NCBI GenBank assembly: GCA_013204045.1
Contig: JABMOQ010000005.1
Coordinates: 1-41,716, forward strand
Length of the DNA stretch: 41,716 nucleotides
Source of the DNA: Rhodospirillaceae bacterium
GTDB lineage: Bacteria; Pseudomonadota; Alphaproteobacteria; Rhodospirillales; JABHCV01
Reading direction: 5' to 3'
Shown here: piece by piece, positions 16,166 to 24,855 of the stretch
How positions within the stretch are numbered: position 1 is the stretch's first letter
Layout of the letters: every line of letters starts with the position of its first letter
The notes under the pieces: generated by a model
What the model saw: the letters and a program-made list of their open reading frames with translations, nothing else
What the model was told of the DNA's origin: nothing
Database searches by the model: none
Program-made: the position numbers and the translations under genes

Positions 16166-16909
16166 TTATGGTTTGACCACCGGGTTGCCATCGGCCAGCC
16201 ACTTCACCATGCCGTCCTGCACATTGTAGATTTTGCTATAGCCGAAATTCCTGGACAGCATGCTTGACAGATACCCGGTGCGGTTGCCGGTGCGGCAGAT
16301 CAAAATTACCGGCTCGTCCTGGCCCACGTATTGCTTGAGCCCTTCCATGAAGCCAGCCGTCAATCGGCCTTTGTCGTCGAACGACATGATCAGCTTGCTG
16401 CCTTCGACGACGCCGGTTTCTTTCCATTCCTCTGGCCTGCGTACGTCGATGATCTTGGTGCCCTTGGCCAGCAGGTCTTTCAACTGTGCGTTAGAGATGC
16501 TGTCGAATTTTGGCGGTTCGACGGCGAGCAAGGAAACTTCGAACTTAAGGGTCGAATCCGGTGGGATCAGGTTGCCGGCACCCTGCTTGCCATAGGCCAG
16601 ATCGGGCGGAATAATCAGCTCGCGCTTGCCGCCGATGCGCATGCCCTGAACGCCCAGTTCCCAGCCCTGAATCACTTGTCCGGCGCCGAGCATAAAGGCG
16701 AACGGATCGCCACGGTCGAGGCTGGAATCAAATTTTGTGCCGTTCATCAGCCATCCGGTGTAATGAACCTTGACCGCCGAATAGGGGACCGCCTCGGCGC
16801 CATCGCCGATGGTGATTTCGGTGATTTTCGGCATCACATGGCCGGCCCATGCCGGGGTCGTGGCAATGCCAAAGAAAAAGACGATAAAGGCGACAAATAT
16901 ATTTTTCAT
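16166..16909 (-). CDS. Exported FKBP-type peptidyl-prolyl isomerase fused to rhodanese domain
   Basis: A 247-residue exported protein with two domains. Residues 1-22 are a Sec signal peptide ending PAWA. Residues 40-131 form an FKBP domain (VKVHYTGWLMNGTKFDSS, FMLGAGQVIQGWELGVQGM, GKRELIIPPDLAYG), a cis-trans prolyl isomerase. Residues 136-247 form a rhodanese domain with the active-site loop CRTGNRT (Cys205) and the early DVRRPEEW. Both active sites look intact, so the protein may fold periplasmic proteins and also handle sulfane sulfur or a redox-active thiol. The partner is unknown. It is divergent from mtnP; the stop lies about 40 bases from the ubiT FNR-type box. Confidence 0.9.
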   Translation of the reverse strand: MKNIFVAFIVFFFGIATTPAWAGHVMPKITEITIGDGAEAVPYSAVKVHYTGWLMNGTKFDSSLDRGDPFAFMLGAGQVIQGWELGVQGMRIGGKRELIIPPDLAYGKQGAGNLIPPDSTLKFEVSLLAVEPPKFDSISNAQLKDLLAKGTKIIDVRRPEEWKETGVVEGSKLIMSFDDKGRLTAGFMEGLKQYVGQDEPVILICRTGNRTGYLSSMLSRNFGYSKIYNVQDGMVKWLADGNPVVKP

Positions 16910-17075
16910 GGCTGTGTATTTAGAATTTTTGCCGCCCGGACGCCATTAAAATCGACATTTGCGCCGAATATTGACGGCTTTTGACCTTTCCCTTGAAGGC
17001 GGCGGCTGAACCTGAAAAAATGCCGCAACACCGCAATCAAGGTGGTGAACGAATAGATCGTCCAGGGAGAATTTC

Positions 17076-17963
17076 ATGTCGGAAGCGGGAACCCCATGCG
17101 TCATCGGTGTCATTGGCGGTAGCGGTGTCTACGAAATAGACGGGCTGGAAAACACCCGTTGGGAAAAGGTCGCCTCTCCTTTTGGCGAGCCATCCGATGA
17201 GCTTTTATTCGGGACTCTGGATGGCCAGTCCATGGTTTTCCTGCCGCGCCACGGCCGGGGCCACCGGATTCCGCCCAGCGAGCTTAACTTCCGCGCCAAC
17301 ATTGATGCCCTCAAGCGTTCCGGGGTCACCGAAATTATTTCGGTCAGTGCCTGCGGTTCGTTGAAGGCGGAGCTGCCGCCCGGCCATTTCGTGATTGCCG
17401 ATCAGTTCATCGACCGCACCTTTGCCCGCGCCAAAAGCTTTTTCGGGACCGGACTGGTGGCCCATGTGGGCCTCGGCCATCCGGTATGCGGGCGCCTCGG
17501 GGATGCGCTTGAAGAATCGATCAAGGAACTGGGTATCCCCTACCAGCGCGGCGGTACGTACCTGGCCATGGAAGGACCGCAATTTTCAACCTTGGCGGAA
17601 TCCGAACTATACCGAAGCTGGGGGTGCGACGTCATCGGCATGACCAACATGCCGGAGGCCAAATTGGCCCGCGAAGCCGAGATGTGTTACGCCACCGTCG
17701 CCATGGTCACGGATTTTGACTGCTGGCACCCGGACCACGATCACGTTTCCGTCGATGCCATCATCAAGGTGCTGTTTGACAACGCCGACAAGGGCCGGGC
17801 GTTGGTCAAAAATGTTGCGCCAAGGCTCAGCCGGCGTCAGGAAAGCTGTTCCGACGGCTGCCATACGGCCCTGGAAATGGCGATCATTACGGCTCCCGAC
17901 GCCCGCGACCCGGCCATGGTCAAAAAGCTCGACGCCGTCGCCGGCCGCGTGTTGGGCGCATGA
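17076..17963 (+). CDS. mtnP: S-methyl-5'-thioadenosine phosphorylase
   Basis: MtnP, 295 residues, splits methylthioadenosine with phosphate into adenine and 5-methylthioribose 1-phosphate. The purine-nucleoside-phosphorylase motifs are GVIGGSGVYEIDGLE, FLPRHGRGHRIPPSELNFRA (phosphate site), MEGPQFSTLAESELYR and GMTNMPEAKLAREAEMCYA. GGGAG lies upstream of the ATG at 17076. It opens an operon; its stop overlaps the GNAT gene start (ATGA) and mtnA follows. Next-step enzyme MtnA being present confirms a methylthioadenosine rather than inosine substrate. Confidence 0.95.
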   Translation: MSEAGTPCVIGVIGGSGVYEIDGLENTRWEKVASPFGEPSDELLFGTLDGQSMVFLPRHGRGHRIPPSELNFRANIDALKRSGVTEIISVSACGSLKAELPPGHFVIADQFIDRTFARAKSFFGTGLVAHVGLGHPVCGRLGDALEESIKELGIPYQRGGTYLAMEGPQFSTLAESELYRSWGCDVIGMTNMPEAKLAREAEMCYATVAMVTDFDCWHPDHDHVSVDAIIKVLFDNADKGRALVKNVAPRLSRRQESCSDGCHTALEMAIITAPDARDPAMVKKLDAVAGRVLGA

Positions 17964-18403
17964 TTCGCCCGGCAAATCCCGAAGACGCGGTGACACTGAA
18001 GCATATCGCGGAGGCGGCGTACGGTGGTTATACCTCCCACATTGGCCGGGAACCGGCACCCATGGTGGCTGACTTCGATGCCCATGTAGCGCGCGACGAG
18101 GCTTTGATTATTGAAAACGGAAGCGGGGCGCAGGGATTCATTGTCCAGTTCCCAAAGGATGATGGCTGGTTCGTCGAGAACGTCGCCATAGACCCGGCAC
18201 ACCAAGGCCAGGGATTGGGAAAGGCGCTCATGTCCTTTGCTGAAGCCGAGGCCCGAGCAAGGGGATTGAAACGGGTGTTCTTATATACAAACGTGAAAAT
18301 GACAGAGAATCTGTTATTTTACGCCCGGTTAGGTTATGCGGAAACGCACCGCGTCACCGAGGACGGCTTCCAGCGCGTCTACATGGAAAAGAGGCTGAAA
18401 TAA
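17960..18403 (+). CDS. GNAT family N-acetyltransferase
   Basis: A 147-residue GNAT acetyltransferase with the acetyl-CoA pyrophosphate loop [10 protein letters not shown] after the strand [11 protein letters not shown], and the C-terminal [14 protein letters not shown] typical of small-molecule or N-terminal acetylases. The acceptor cannot be told from sequence. It overlaps the end of mtnP by four bases and the start of mtnA by one base, so it is embedded in the methylthioadenosine operon. A role in detoxifying or modifying a pathway product is possible but is inference from position only. Confidence 0.88.
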   Translation: MIRPANPEDAVTLKHIAEAAYGGYTSHIGREPAPMVADFDAHVARDEALIIENGSGAQGFIVQFPKDDGWFVENVAIDPAHQGQGLGKALMSFAEAEARARGLKRVFLYTNVKMTENLLFYARLGYAETHRVTEDGFQRVYMEKRLK

Positions 18404-19500
18404 TGATCGTCAACGGCAAACCGACCCGTACCATCTGGCTCGGCGATGACGGCTACACGGTCGAGATCATCGACCAGACCCGGCTGCCCCATGAATTCAT
18501 CGTCGTCCGTATGGAGACCCTGGATGATGCGGCCCGTGCTATCTCCCATATGCTGGTCCGCGGCGCGCCGCTGATCGGCGCCACGGCGGCCTACGGCATG
18601 GCCCTGGCCATGGGCCAGGACGCCAGCGATGAGGGATTGGAAAATGCCTACAAGGTGCTTTACGCAACCCGGCCGACGGCGGTCAACCTGCGCTGGGCCC
18701 TGGATGACCTGAAGGCCCTGTTGGCACCCCTGTCGGCAGACGCACGGCAAGCGGCTGCCTACGCCCGGGCCGCCGATATCGCCGACGAAGACGTAGAAAT
18801 GTGCTCGTCTTTGGGCGAACACGGGGCCGCCATCATCCGTGATATCTGGGAAAACAAGGGCAAGCCTGACCGCATCAACGTGCTCACCCATTGCAACGCC
18901 GGCTGGCTTGCCACCGTCGATTGGGGAACGGCGCTGGCACCCGTTTACAAGGCCCATGACGCCGGTATTCCGGTCCATGTCTGGGTCGACGAGACACGGC
19001 CCCGCAATCAGGGCGCATCGTTGACGTGCTGGGAACTGGGCCAGCACGGCGTCCCGCACACGCTGATCGTCGATAATGTGGGCGGCCATTTGATGCAGCA
19101 TGGGCAAGTGGACCTTTGCATTACCGGCACCGACCGCACCACGGCGGCCGGTGACGTTTGCAACAAGATCGGCACCTATCTGAAGGCGCTGGCGGCGATG
19201 GACAATGGGGTGCCGTTTTACGTCGGTCTGCCGGGCCCGACCATCGACTGGACGATCACCGACGGCGTCCGCGATGTGCCGATCGAAGAACGCGATCCGG
19301 GCGAAGTCACCCGCCTGACCGGGTTGACCGACGACGGTAAGATAGAAACCATAACCATCACGCCGGCGGGTAGCCCGGCCGCCAATTATGCCTTTGATGT
19401 CACGCCGGCACGGCTGGTGACCGGGTTGATTACCGAGCGCGGCGTCGCCACCGCCTCTATCGAGGGCCTCAAGGCCCTATATCCGGAACGGGTGGGCTAG
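18403..19500 (+). CDS. mtnA: S-methyl-5-thioribose-1-phosphate isomerase
   Basis: MtnA, 365 residues, isomerises methylthioribose 1-phosphate to methylthioribulose 1-phosphate; it belongs to the eIF2B-alpha-like family. The motifs are [14 protein letters not shown], the catalytic Cys164 in [15 protein letters not shown], and the catalytic Asp244 in [23 protein letters not shown] shares one base with the GNAT stop (TAATG). None of the usual next enzymes (MtnB, MtnC, MtnD, MtnK) is nearby; instead a class II aldolase-dehydrogenase fusion lies downstream, which changes the likely fate of the product. Confidence 0.96.
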   Translation: MIVNGKPTRTIWLGDDGYTVEIIDQTRLPHEFIVVRMETLDDAARAISHMLVRGAPLIGATAAYGMALAMGQDASDEGLENAYKVLYATRPTAVNLRWALDDLKALLAPLSADARQAAAYARAADIADEDVEMCSSLGEHGAAIIRDIWENKGKPDRINVLTHCNAGWLATVDWGTALAPVYKAHDAGIPVHVWVDETRPRNQGASLTCWELGQHGVPHTLIVDNVGGHLMQHGQVDLCITGTDRTTAAGDVCNKIGTYLKALAAMDNGVPFYVGLPGPTIDWTITDGVRDVPIEERDPGEVTRLTGLTDDGKIETITITPAGSPAANYAFDVTPARLVTGLITERGVATASIEGLKALYPERVG

Positions 19501-19505
19501 ATTCC

Positions 19506-19925
19506 ATGTCAGACGATTATTCTGAAAAACGCCAGCACCAACGCCACCCCCTGAAGACGGAAGTGCGGGTTGAAATCAACGGCGAGACTATTATTGGTGA
19601 AAGCCAGGACATTTCCATGGGCGGCATTTCGATCAATGCCGGAGTCGATTTTGAAAACGATGCCTTCGTACAAATGCATGTGGAAGCCATCGGCGAGATG
19701 ACCGGCCACGTGGTGCGCAAATTCGACGAAGGCTTCGCCGTCGAATTTGAAGAGAACGAAGAAGAAAAAATGCGATTGGAAGAAAGCTTGCGGACGATGT
19801 TCAATCCGGATCAGAAGCAAGGTGATACCCTTGCCGAAGATGCCGAAACACTGAACGAGAAAGCCAGACTGGAAGCCGAGTTGAGTTCCATGTTCGGCAG
19901 CGACGATACTGAGGATAAAAAATGA
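19506..19925 (+). CDS. PilZ domain protein (likely c-di-GMP receptor)
   Basis: A 139-residue cytosolic protein with a PilZ domain that retains both c-di-GMP-binding elements, RxxxR (Arg9-Arg13 in KRQHQRHP) and DxSxxG (DISMGG, residues 35-40). The beta barrel runs to about residue 80 (GFAVEFE). It is followed by a highly charged helical tail containing two similar segments, KMRLEESLRTMF and KARLEAELSSMFG, a short internal repeat about 60 residues apart. The gene starts five bases after mtnA and its stop overlaps the aldolase start (ATGA). A link between c-di-GMP and the downstream enzyme is possible but not shown. Confidence 0.88.
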   Translation: MSDDYSEKRQHQRHPLKTEVRVEINGETIIGESQDISMGGISINAGVDFENDAFVQMHVEAIGEMTGHVVRKFDEGFAVEFEENEEEKMRLEESLRTMFNPDQKQGDTLAEDAETLNEKARLEAELSSMFGSDDTEDKK

Positions 19926-21970
19926 AAAATAATTGGTCGGACGGTGATGCCCGGAGCTTTGTTTCGCGTTATGGCCGCCTGGGGATCAACCGGGATCTGG
20001 CGCTCAGGGTCTATACCTCGCGCCTGCTTGGGCTTCAGCCCAGACTGGTGTTGCACGGTGGCGGCAACACCTCGGTCAAGACAACCATGACGGATGTGCT
20101 TGGGCAGAAGACCGACGTGCTGTGTGTCAAGGGCAGCGGCTGGGATATGGGCGACATCGAACCGCAAGGCCTGCCCGCCGTTCGGCTTGACAACCTGCGC
20201 AAGATGATCGCCCTCGATGAGCTGTCCGACGAGGACATGGTCAACGCCCAACGCGCCAATCTTCTTGATAGCACCTCGCCCAATCCATCGGTGGAAACCC
20301 TGTTGCACGCTTTCCTGCCGCACAAATTCATCGATCACACCCATTCCAACGCCGTTCTTGCCGTCACCGACCAGCCGGGCGGCGATGATCTTTGCCGTAA
20401 AGTGTTCGGCAAATCCATGGGTTATGTGCCTTACATCATGCCCGGCTTCGCACTGGCCAAAAAAGCCTATCAGGTCTTTATGAAAGACCCGGACGTGGAG
20501 GGATTGATCCTGTTCAAGCACGGAATTTTCACCTTCGGCGGCACGGCCAAGGAAGCTTATTCGCGGATGATAGGGCAAGTCTCGCTGGCCGAGCGTCAGT
20601 TGAAGAAGGGCCGCAAGCGGGTGTTTGTGCCGGTAAAACTACCGGGCAAGGTGGCGCCGGTGGCGCAAGTGGCGCCGATTCTGCGCGGCCTGGTCGCCGA
20701 AAATTTGGGCGATGGGGCGCACCGAAGGATGATTATGGATTTCCGCAGCGGCCCTGCCGTTCGCGCCTTCGTCGATGGCAAGGATCTGAAACGCTATGCC
20801 ACCCAGGGCACGGCGACCCCCGACCACGTGATCCGCACCAAGCAAAAACCCCTGATCGTACCGGCCCCGGAGGCCGGGGATCTGGACGGTTTTGCCAAGG
20901 CGGCGAAGCGGGCACTGGCGGCTTACGCCAAATCCTATGACGCCTATTTTGAACGCCAGAACAAGCGCCAGACTTTTCCGAAGACCGAACTGGATACCAT
21001 GCCGCGCATGATCATGGTGCCGGGGCTTGGCCTGTTCGGGCTGGGGGCCAATGCCAAGGCTGCCGCCATCGCCGCCGATCTGGCCGAAACCAATGTGGAA
21101 GTCATCACCGGGGCGGAATCTTTAAGTTCATACAAGGTGATTCCCGAGCGTGATATTTTCGATCTCGAGTACTGGTCCCTGGAACAGGCGAAACTCGGCA
21201 AGGGGACGGAAAAGCCATTGGCCCGCCAGGTTTGCGTGGTCACCGGCGGCGGTTCCGGTATCGGGGCGGCAACGGCGGCGGCATTCCGGGCCGAGGGCGC
21301 GGAAGTCGCCGTGCTCGACCGGGACGCAAAGGCGGCGCTTGCGGTGGCGGCGAATATTGGCGGCCTGGGTATTGCCTGTGATGTGACCAAAGTGGGGTCG
21401 GTCCATGCCGCGTTCGATAAGGTGGCGGCCGCCTTTGGCGGTGTCGACATTGTGGTGTCCAACGCCGGGGCCGCCTGGCAGGGAAAAATCGGCCAGGTCT
21501 CAGACAAAGTCCTGCGCCAGAGCTTCGAGCTGAATTTCTGGGGCCATCAGAACGTCGCCCAAAAAGCGGTATCGATCATGACCCTGCAAGGAACCGGCGG
21601 CTGCCTGCTGTTCAATACCTCCAAACAGGCAGTTAACCCGGGCCCGGATTTCGGCCCCTATGGTCTGCCCAAGGCGGCGGCTTTGTTCCTGATGCGCCAG
21701 TATGCGGTCGATCATGGGGCCGATGGCATCCGCTCCAACGCCGTCAACGCCGACCGCATCCGTTCCGGCCTGTTGACCGGCGACATGATCGCGTCTCGTT
21801 CCAAGGCCCGTGGGCTGACGGAAAAGGATTACCTGTCCGGTAACCTGCTGGGCCGCGAGGTCACCGCCGAAGATGTGGCCAATGCCTTCGTCGATCTGGC
21901 CAAGGCGGAAAAAACCTCGGCCGCCATCCTCACCGTTGACGGCGGCAATATTGCGGCGGCCTTGCGTTAA
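19922..21970 (+). CDS. Bifunctional class II aldolase / short-chain dehydrogenase
   Basis: A 682-residue fusion. The N-terminal class II aldolase/adducin domain has the substrate loop HGGGNTSVK (45-53), catalytic Glu125 (SVETLLHAF), and zinc ligands His139, His141 (DHTHSNA) and His200 (KHGIF). The C-terminal domain is an SDR with VTGGGSGIG near residue 440 and the catalytic Tyr580-x3-Lys584. Related fusions cleave rhamnulose 1-phosphate and process the aldehyde. Here it follows mtnP and mtnA, so methylthioribulose 1-phosphate is the likelier substrate, giving DHAP and methylthioacetaldehyde, with the SDR domain reducing or oxidising the aldehyde. Domains are certain; substrate is inference. 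Its stop overlaps the convergent MFS gene stop. Confidence 0.9.
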   Translation: MKNNWSDGDARSFVSRYGRLGINRDLALRVYTSRLLGLQPRLVLHGGGNTSVKTTMTDVLGQKTDVLCVKGSGWDMGDIEPQGLPAVRLDNLRKMIALDELSDEDMVNAQRANLLDSTSPNPSVETLLHAFLPHKFIDHTHSNAVLAVTDQPGGDDLCRKVFGKSMGYVPYIMPGFALAKKAYQVFMKDPDVEGLILFKHGIFTFGGTAKEAYSRMIGQVSLAERQLKKGRKRVFVPVKLPGKVAPVAQVAPILRGLVAENLGDGAHRRMIMDFRSGPAVRAFVDGKDLKRYATQGTATPDHVIRTKQKPLIVPAPEAGDLDGFAKAAKRALAAYAKSYDAYFERQNKRQTFPKTELDTMPRMIMVPGLGLFGLGANAKAAAIAADLAETNVEVITGAESLSSYKVIPERDIFDLEYWSLEQAKLGKGTEKPLARQVCVVTGGGSGIGAATAAAFRAEGAEVAVLDRDAKAALAVAANIGGLGIACDVTKVGSVHAAFDKVAAAFGGVDIVVSNAGAAWQGKIGQVSDKVLRQSFELNFWGHQNVAQKAVSIMTLQGTGGCLLFNTSKQAVNPGPDFGPYGLPKAAALFLMRQYAVDHGADGIRSNAVNADRIRSGLLTGDMIASRSKARGLTEKDYLSGNLLGREVTAEDVANAFVDLAKAEKTSAAILTVDGGNIAAALR

Positions 21971-23163
21971 GCCGCTTCCGCCGCCTGTGCGGCACGGCGT
22001 TTCAGGTGTAGCCACAGGGACGCCAGCCCGGCAATGGTGATCGGCACGATGGCAGCCATATTGACGGCCCGCCAGTCGAAGAAGTGCAGCAGCGCGCCGG
22101 ATGACAGCGATGCCGTTGCCACCATGCCGAACACAATAAAGTCGTTCATGGCCTGTACCTTGGCCCGTTCGGATGGCTCATAGGTTTCCGTGAGCAGGGT
22201 CGAGCCGCCGATAAAGGTAAAGTTCCAGCCGAAGCCGAGGGCGAACATAGCCAGCCAGAAATGAACAAGGGTTTCCCCCATGAGCGCGGCCACAACGGCC
22301 AGCGCCAGCATCACGGCACCGGCCAGCATAACGCGAACCACACCGAAGTTGCGGATGACATGGCCGGTGATGAAGGCCGGGGCAAACATGGCCAGCATGT
22401 GCCATTGAATGACGAACGAGGCATCGCTGATGTCGTAGCCATGACCGGTCATGGCCAGGGGCGTCGCCGTCATCAGCAGGGTCATCACCGAGTAGCCGAA
22501 CATGGCGACAATAACGGCGACGATCACCGCCGGCTGGGTGGCAATTTCGGCCAACGGGCGGCCGCTTGTTGCACGTTCCTCAAGGCTCGGGCTGGGAATG
22601 TCGAGCAATGTCAGCAACAAAACCGCACATACCGTCAGCCCGGCGATGGCCAGGTATGTTCCCAGAAATGGCACCCCATCGACAAGACCGTGGGTCAGTT
22701 TTGTCAATTCCGGCCCGGCCACGGCGGCGGCGACGCCGCCGGAAATCACCCATGAAATGGCGCGGCTTTTAAAGTTTGCTTCGACTGTTTCGGCGGCGGC
22801 AAAACGGTAGTATTGGGCGCTGCCGCCATACACGCCATAGATCAGGTTGCCCAGACAGAACAGCCAGAAATCTGAGGTCAATACAGCATAGGCCGATAAG
22901 CTGACGCCTGTGATGCCGAAGGATGCCGCCAGCATGAAGCCATAGCGCCGCCCGATGCGCTTCATCAGCAGCGATGCCGGGATGGTCGTCAGCATCCCGG
23001 CAATGACGATGGCCGTGAGCGGCAGGGTCGCCAGTGCCGGGTCGTCGGCGATGGCAAAGCCAACCAGGCCACTCAGGATAAACGTCATCACCTGACCTGT
23101 CATGAACAGGGCCTGACAGACGGTCAGAACGCCAACGTTGCGGTATTTATGTGCGAGCGGCAT
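21967..23163 (-). CDS. MFS transporter
   Basis: A 398-residue major facilitator protein with about 12 predicted transmembrane helices. The start region is YRNVGVLTVCQALFMTGQ, and the loop between helices 2 and 3 reads LMKRIGRRYGFML, matching the MFS signature. ALGFGWNFTFIGGSTLLTETY and the last-half loop are typical of the YfcJ/UMF-like drug or sugar efflux group, but the substrate is unknown. ATG 23163 was chosen because GGAG lies five bases upstream; the frame is open to 23217. It is convergent with the aldolase gene and divergent from the cytochrome cluster. Confidence 0.88.
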   Translation of the reverse strand: MPLAHKYRNVGVLTVCQALFMTGQVMTFILSGLVGFAIADDPALATLPLTAIVIAGMLTTIPASLLMKRIGRRYGFMLAASFGITGVSLSAYAVLTSDFWLFCLGNLIYGVYGGSAQYYRFAAAETVEANFKSRAISWVISGGVAAAVAGPELTKLTHGLVDGVPFLGTYLAIAGLTVCAVLLLTLLDIPSPSLEERATSGRPLAEIATQPAVIVAVIVAMFGYSVMTLLMTATPLAMTGHGYDISDASFVIQWHMLAMFAPAFITGHVIRNFGVVRVMLAGAVMLALAVVAALMGETLVHFWLAMFALGFGWNFTFIGGSTLLTETYEPSERAKVQAMNDFIVFGMVATASLSSGALLHFFDWRAVNMAAIVPITIAGLASLWLHLKRRAAQAAEAA

Positions 23164-23259
23164 ATGGGCTCCAGTTATCCTAACGGCGGCCCATGGCCTT
23201 TGGTTACCGCCGGACACTGAACCCTTTATTTGGAGTTTTCAAGCACCCAATCGGCTCAG

Positions 23260-23300
23260 TTGACCCTTATCAATGCACTTGTTTCTCATGGGCCTAGAAT
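23260..23300 (+). promoter_or_regulatory. FNR/FixK-type promoter of the cytochrome cluster
   Basis: TTGAC-CCTT-ATCAA (23260-23273) followed after 21 bases by a good -10 hexamer TAGAAT (23295-23300). This is the class II FNR/FixK layout. The predicted start is near 23307, giving a leader of about 50 bases to the NapC-type gene at 23360. Confidence 0.75.
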
Positions 23301-23359
23301 GACACGAATATTATGTTAAATATGCGCGTACGCATCCTTCTCGTTCGGAGAACGAAGCC

Positions 23360-23926
23360 ATGATCAGGCGCTTGTGGAAACGGTTCTGGAGGCCGGCCAC
23401 AAAGTTTTCATTTGGATCAATTTTAATTGCTGGTGGCGTGGCGGGGCTTATCTTCTGGAGCGGCTTTTCCGTATTCCTGGAATATTCGAACACGCTCGAA
23501 TTTTGTACTTCGTGCCACGAAATGGATCAGCTGGTTTATCAGGAATACAAAAAAACCATCCACTACACCAACCGGACCGGAGTCCGCGTCATCTGCTCCG
23601 ACTGTCATGTGCCAAAAGCCTTGGGGCCTAAATTGCTGCGCAAGATCAAGGCCAGCAACGAACTCTATCACAAGATGCTGGGCTCGGTGAACACACTGGC
23701 AAAATTCGAGTCCAAACGCATGGAGTTGGCGCAAAACGTCTGGCGAACAATGGAGGCCAATGATTCCCTTGAATGCCGCAACTGCCACACCTATGAGGCC
23801 ATGGATTTCCATAAGCAGACGGAGTTTGCCCGGGAAACCATGCAACTGGCCATGGAGGAAAACATGACCTGCATCGACTGTCACAAGGGTATTGCCCACA
23901 AGTTGCCTGACGAATTCGAGGAGTAG
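23360..23926 (+). CDS. NapC/NirT family tetraheme cytochrome c
   Basis: A 188-residue membrane-anchored tetraheme cytochrome of the NapC/NirT/NrfH family, which takes electrons from quinol and hands them to periplasmic reductases. One N-terminal transmembrane helix spans about residues 18-40. Four CXXCH motifs start at Cys49, 79, 139 and 171; the first reads CTSCHEM with the Met that ligates heme 1 in NrfH/NapC. GGAG lies upstream of the ATG. It is the first gene after an FNR-type box and is followed one base after its stop by the diheme cytochrome. No Nap, Nir, Nrf or Tor reductase is adjacent, so the acceptor is not evident. Confidence 0.93.
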   Translation: MIRRLWKRFWRPATKFSFGSILIAGGVAGLIFWSGFSVFLEYSNTLEFCTSCHEMDQLVYQEYKKTIHYTNRTGVRVICSDCHVPKALGPKLLRKIKASNELYHKMLGSVNTLAKFESKRMELAQNVWRTMEANDSLECRNCHTYEAMDFHKQTEFARETMQLAMEENMTCIDCHKGIAHKLPDEFEE

Positions 23927-23927
23927 G

Positions 23928-24710
23928 ATGATGAAATATAAGGTTTGCGGGCGGTTAGGAAAAAACCTGAAGGCGGGGTGGCTGGCCTTGGTCCTTTCCG
24001 TTTTGCCGGCCTTCGTTGTTGCCGACGAGCCGCCGGAAGATCCGGCCCACGCCCATGATCCGGCCAACGTCTGGTTTATCGGGCGTGGCGGCCAGCTCTA
24101 CGATAGCTGGATGGCGACGACCATGGCCGAAAAACCGTGGGGCAATCATCCGGCCTATCCGGCCATCGGCAACAAGCGGGGATATCCCACATGGCGTTGC
24201 AAGGAATGCCATGGCTGGGATTACAAGGGCAAGGACGGTGCCTATCGCTATGGTGCCCACCGAACCGACATTAAAGGAGTCAGGGGTGTTTTGGGTATGG
24301 AGCCTGCGGAAATACAGAAAATAATCATGAACGAAACCCATGCCTTCACCGAGGACCAGTTGCCCCATTCGGCCGTGGAGATGCTGTCGTATTTTCTCAG
24401 CTTCGAACAGATAGATATGGACAAGTATATAGACCGGCGTACCAAAAAGGCGTTGGGTGACTTCGACGAGGGGGCCCACGCCTACCAGTCTGTTTGTGCG
24501 CTCTGTCACGGCTATGACGGTAAGAAAATCAATTTTGCTTCACAGAAATACCCGTCCTACGTGGGCAGTGTGTGTGCCCGAAACCCTTGGCAGGCCCTGC
24601 ACAAGATCAGGTATGGGCAACCCGGTACGGGGATGGTGGCGCTGAGCAACGTGGATTTGGGTATCGTCGTTGATATCCTGTCCTACTGCCAGACTTTGCC
24701 GGAAGAATAG
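23928..24710 (+). CDS. Exported diheme cytochrome c
   Basis: A 260-residue periplasmic cytochrome with a signal peptide (LALVLSVLPAFVVA, cleavage near residue 32) and two CXXCH motifs: Cys91 in WRCKECHGWDYKG and Cys190 in SVCALCHGYDG. Each lies in a separate class I-like domain; the first is preceded by GGQLYDSW and HPAYP, a pattern I associate with a group of uncharacterised diheme cytochromes. I start it at ATG 23928 (or 23931), right after AGGAG-TAGG. It is cotranscribed with the NapC-type gene, making it a candidate electron partner of that protein. The function is not known. Confidence 0.88.
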   Translation: MMKYKVCGRLGKNLKAGWLALVLSVLPAFVVADEPPEDPAHAHDPANVWFIGRGGQLYDSWMATTMAEKPWGNHPAYPAIGNKRGYPTWRCKECHGWDYKGKDGAYRYGAHRTDIKGVRGVLGMEPAEIQKIIMNETHAFTEDQLPHSAVEMLSYFLSFEQIDMDKYIDRRTKKALGDFDEGAHAYQSVCALCHGYDGKKINFASQKYPSYVGSVCARNPWQALHKIRYGQPGTGMVALSNVDLGIVVDILSYCQTLPEE

Positions 24711-24759
24711 GAAATGAGGGTTGAAATGGCTGAAATAGCCGGGGAGTGAGGCCTGAACA

Positions 24760-24801
24760 TTGATCGTAGTCAATGCAGGGTTAAGACGGAAATGCTTTAT
24801 T
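24760..24801 (+). promoter_or_regulatory. FNR/FixK-type promoter upstream of the monoheme cytochrome
   Basis: TTGAT-CGTA-GTCAA (24760-24773) with a weak -10-like TTTATT (24796-24801) 22 bases downstream. It lies in the 145-base gap before the gene at 24856. The box fits the TTGAY-N4-RTCAA pattern of the other three sites; the -10 match is the poorest of the four. Confidence 0.6.
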
Positions 24802-24855
24802 TTACCAACCTTCCGATGAGGGTAAATGAGGCCTATACAGAAATAGGAGGTCGCG

